From an uncultured Sphingobacteriales bacterium (GTDB lineage: Bacteria > Bacteroidota > Bacteroidia > Chitinophagales > Chitinophagaceae), in the NCBI GenBank assembly GCA_937991535.1, contig CALKHN010000083.1, positions 1 to 7,595 of the forward strand: a DNA stretch of 7,595 nucleotides, in the 5' to 3' direction. The notes under the pieces were generated by a model. That model was given only the letters and a program-made list of their open reading frames with translations, had not been told where the DNA came from and did not search any database. This document shows, in pieces, positions 5,719-7,595 of the stretch. Numbering within the stretch: position 1 is the first letter of the stretch; each line of letters opens with the position of its first letter. The translations under genes were made by a program, and so were the position numbers.

Positions 5719-7595
5719 TTATAGCTTTACGATCTTTACAACAGACTTGTATTGATAATCTATTATGATTTCAACAAAATAAATCCCTTTCTGCATTTTC
5801 GACATATCTAATTGGTGATTAACATATATATCGTCTTTAACAAACTCCTTTCTTAACACCTTTTTTCCATTAACATCATATAAGGCAATACTCGTTCTTC
5901 CTTTTGCCGGGTCTTGTAATTCTATCAAGGCCATTCCATACACCGGATTAGGAAATATTTTTACTACAGGCGAAAGATCGCGCCTCGCTCCGGCATTGTT
6001 TACCACAACTTTTACTGTTGCTTTGTCAGAACGTCCTTTATCATCAGTTACCGTCAGTTCAAATTCATACTCTCCGGCAATCAATCCCGATGCGATTATT
6101 AACTCCTCATTTGGATATTCAATAATAGCGGGAGAAGGGCCCGAAAGCATACGCCAATTATATGATTCAATTCTGCCCGATTGAACATAAGATCCGGAAC
6201 CATCTAAAAGCAACTCATTTTCGGGCAATGTTAGTGTTAACGCTTGGCCTGCATCAGCCGCAGGTGGAGGAACTACAGCGTCTTCAGAAATTACTTCAAC
6301 ATTCACATCTGCTGATGCTGTTGATCCGTTTGAATCGGTAACAGTAAGCCTGAATATATATTTTCCGGCCTCAACAGCTTGTATCCCCGGCGTAGCTGAG
6401 TTGGAATTGATGATCGTGGCTGACCCCGGCCCTGAGATTTTCATCCATTTATAGTTGGTAATAGACCCATTGGGAGCATAGGAACCACTACCATCTAACA
6501 ACAGTATATCTGCAGGGAGTTGCACTGAAAAATCATTTCCGGCATCTGCCACAGGAGGCTTGACAGGAGCAGGATTTACAATAACTGTAACACTTGCCGT
6601 GGCAGAATTGCCATTACTGTCTGTTACCTTCAATTGAAACACATATGTTCCGGCTACCAGTCCGTTAACTGTTGTGATTGCCTTTGTTACATCCGTAATC
6701 GTACCAGCCGAAGGTCCTGATATTTTACTCCACGTATAGCTTTTTATTTGCGCTGAGGAGGCAGTCGAGTTTGTTCCATTCAAAGTAATGCTGTTAGCGG
6801 GCAACATGATAGTTTGTGTGTTACCTGCATTGGCAACGGGCGGCAAGGGTGCTGCTTTTACAGTTATAAACACTGTGGACTCAGAAACTTCTCCCCTGTT
6901 ATCTGTTACTTTCAGCCGGAACTGATATACCCCTTCTGTGAGGTTGGTAACAGAACAAATTGCTTCAGAAGAGCTTATAATATTACCACCGGATGGACCA
7001 GACACTTTGCTCCATTCATAACTTACAATATTACCGCCGTACGATGTGGAATTTGATCCATCCAGGATGGAGCTATTCACAGGTAACATTATTGTTTGAT
7101 CACCCCCCGCATCTGCAACAGGAGGAGGTTGTGCGGCTTTTACGGTTACCGTTATGGTAGCCGTAGCTTTTCCACCTTTATTGTCAATTACTTCCAGTTG
7201 AAATTTATAGATGCCCGCTGCAAGTCCGGTAACCGTGGTACTAACACCCTCAGAGTCCGCAATGCTTCCCTCTATGGGACCTGAAATTTTACTCCATTTA
7301 TAACCAACAATAGTATTTCCGGAAGAAGCAGAGGATGCACTCCCATTAAGCACAACAGTATTAACAGGAAGTGTTATTGTTTGAGCAGATCCGGCATTGG
7401 CAACAGGTGGCATCGGCGCCGCTTTTACAGTGATCGTAACCGATGCTGTTGATGTGGCTCCGTTATTATCGGTAATGGTTAATTCAAAAACATACGCACC
7501 TTCAGCAAGACCCGTAACCGTGGCAACAGTACTGTTTAGAATAGTTATCGTTTCACCCGAAGGACCTGATACCTTAGCCCATGCATAACTGCTGA
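5719..7595 (-). CDS. Secreted protein with tandem PKD-like repeats and C-terminal T9SS sorting domain (5' end beyond window)
   Basis: The frame stays open to the right edge, so the N-terminus and signal peptide are missing. The ATG at 7413 is internal, because PKD-like sequence continues upstream of it. Five full repeats and one partial repeat of about 95 residues share PPVAxAG, xxLPxNxxxLxGS, YxWxKxSGP, GxYxFxLxVTDxxG and a closing strand, matching the K319L-like PKD fold, an immunoglobulin-like beta sandwich. The last 83 residues (5722-5970) are a T9SS type A sorting domain: PVVKIFPNPV, then LYDVNGKKV, then MQKGIYFVEI and a basic C-terminus. The protein should cross the outer membrane by type IX secretion and be surface-attached or released. 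The catalytic or binding part probably lies upstream. The stop codon is only three bases from that of the convergent phosphatase gene. Confidence 0.9.
   Translation of the reverse strand, partial: SSYAWAKVSGPSGETITILNSTVATVTGLAEGAYVFELTITDNNGATSTASVTITVKAAPMPPVANAGSAQTITLPVNTVVLNGSASSASSGNTIVGYKWSKISGPIEGSIADSEGVSTTVTGLAAGIYKFQLEVIDNKGGKATATITVTVKAAQPPPVADAGGDQTIMLPVNSSILDGSNSTSYGGNIVSYEWSKVSGPSGGNIISSSEAICSVTNLTEGVYQFRLKVTDNRGEVSESTVFITVKAAPLPPVANAGNTQTIMLPANSITLNGTNSTASSAQIKSYTWSKISGPSAGTITDVTKAITTVNGLVAGTYVFQLKVTDSNGNSATASVTVIVNPAPVKPPVADAGNDFSVQLPADILLLDGSGSYAPNGSITNYKWMKISGPGSATIINSNSATPGIQAVEAGKYIFRLTVTDSNGSTASADVNVEVISEDAVVPPPAADAGQALTLTLPENELLLDGSGSYVQSGRIESYNWRMLSGPSPAIIEYPNEELIIASGLIAGEYEFELTVTDDKGRSDKATVKVVVNNAGARRDLSPVVKIFPNPVYGMALIELQDPAKGRTSIALYDVNGKKVLRKEFVKDDIYVNHQLDMSKMQKGIYFVEIIIDYQYKSVVKIVKL
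5971..7595 (-). repeat. Tandem PKD-like coding repeats, about 285-bp unit
   Basis: Repeat limits from the protein pattern are 7411-7595 (partial), 7129-7410, 6844-7128, 6559-6843, 6268-6558 and 5971-6267. The upstream copies share phrases such as QTIxLPxN and xWSKISGP. The two copies nearest the sorting domain are more diverged (QLPADILLLDG, TLPENELLLDG). Unit length of 94-99 residues is regular, which suggests growth by unequal recombination, followed by divergence of the C-terminal copies. Confidence 0.8.

Noticed and set aside
7411..7413. ATG at 7413 as the start of the PKD protein
   Set aside because: The same frame continues upstream to the window edge with another PKD-like repeat, so this Met is internal.

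Overview
The window reads as Bacteroidota DNA. It is AT-rich, its genes lack clear Shine-Dalgarno sites, one promoter-like site matches the Bacteroidota -7 consensus TAnnTTTG, and the right-hand protein ends in a type IX secretion (T9SS) sorting domain. A Chitinophagaceae-like source is plausible from the PKD repeat style, but that is an impression and not something the sequence proves.

Layout. Positions 1-141 hold two identical 54-bp repeats, each the 5' half of a CAU-anticodon tRNA on the minus strand joined to a 14-bp GC-rich palindrome. A promoter-like site (217-224) and a terminator-like hairpin (292-315), both for the minus strand, separate this array from a minus-strand IS1595/IS1016-type transposase homologue (462-1172). 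That homologue seems to have lost two of its three catalytic acidic residues. After about 450 bases without a recognisable gene comes a multi-spanning GT-C-type glycosyltransferase (1629-3257, minus). Divergent from it, on the plus strand, are a UbiA-type phosphoribosyltransferase (3444-4325), a DprE2-like SDR reductase (4394-5125) and an HAD-IB phosphatase (5122-5715). The convergent gene at the right edge (5719 to beyond 7595, minus) encodes the C-terminal part of a secreted protein with tandem PKD-like repeats and a T9SS tail.

How the genes may work together. The three plus-strand genes resemble steps of the mycobacterial decaprenylphosphoryl-arabinose pathway: transfer of 5-phosphoribose to polyprenyl phosphate, removal of the 5-phosphate, and reduction of a 2-keto intermediate. 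The divergent GT-C enzyme is the kind of protein that uses polyprenyl-phosphate sugars as donors, so this looks like a module that makes and uses a lipid-linked pentofuranose. The FAD-dependent oxidase DprE1, which makes the keto intermediate, is not in the window and cannot fit between the visible genes. It must lie elsewhere, or the module works differently. The secreted PKD protein shares no obvious pathway with it.
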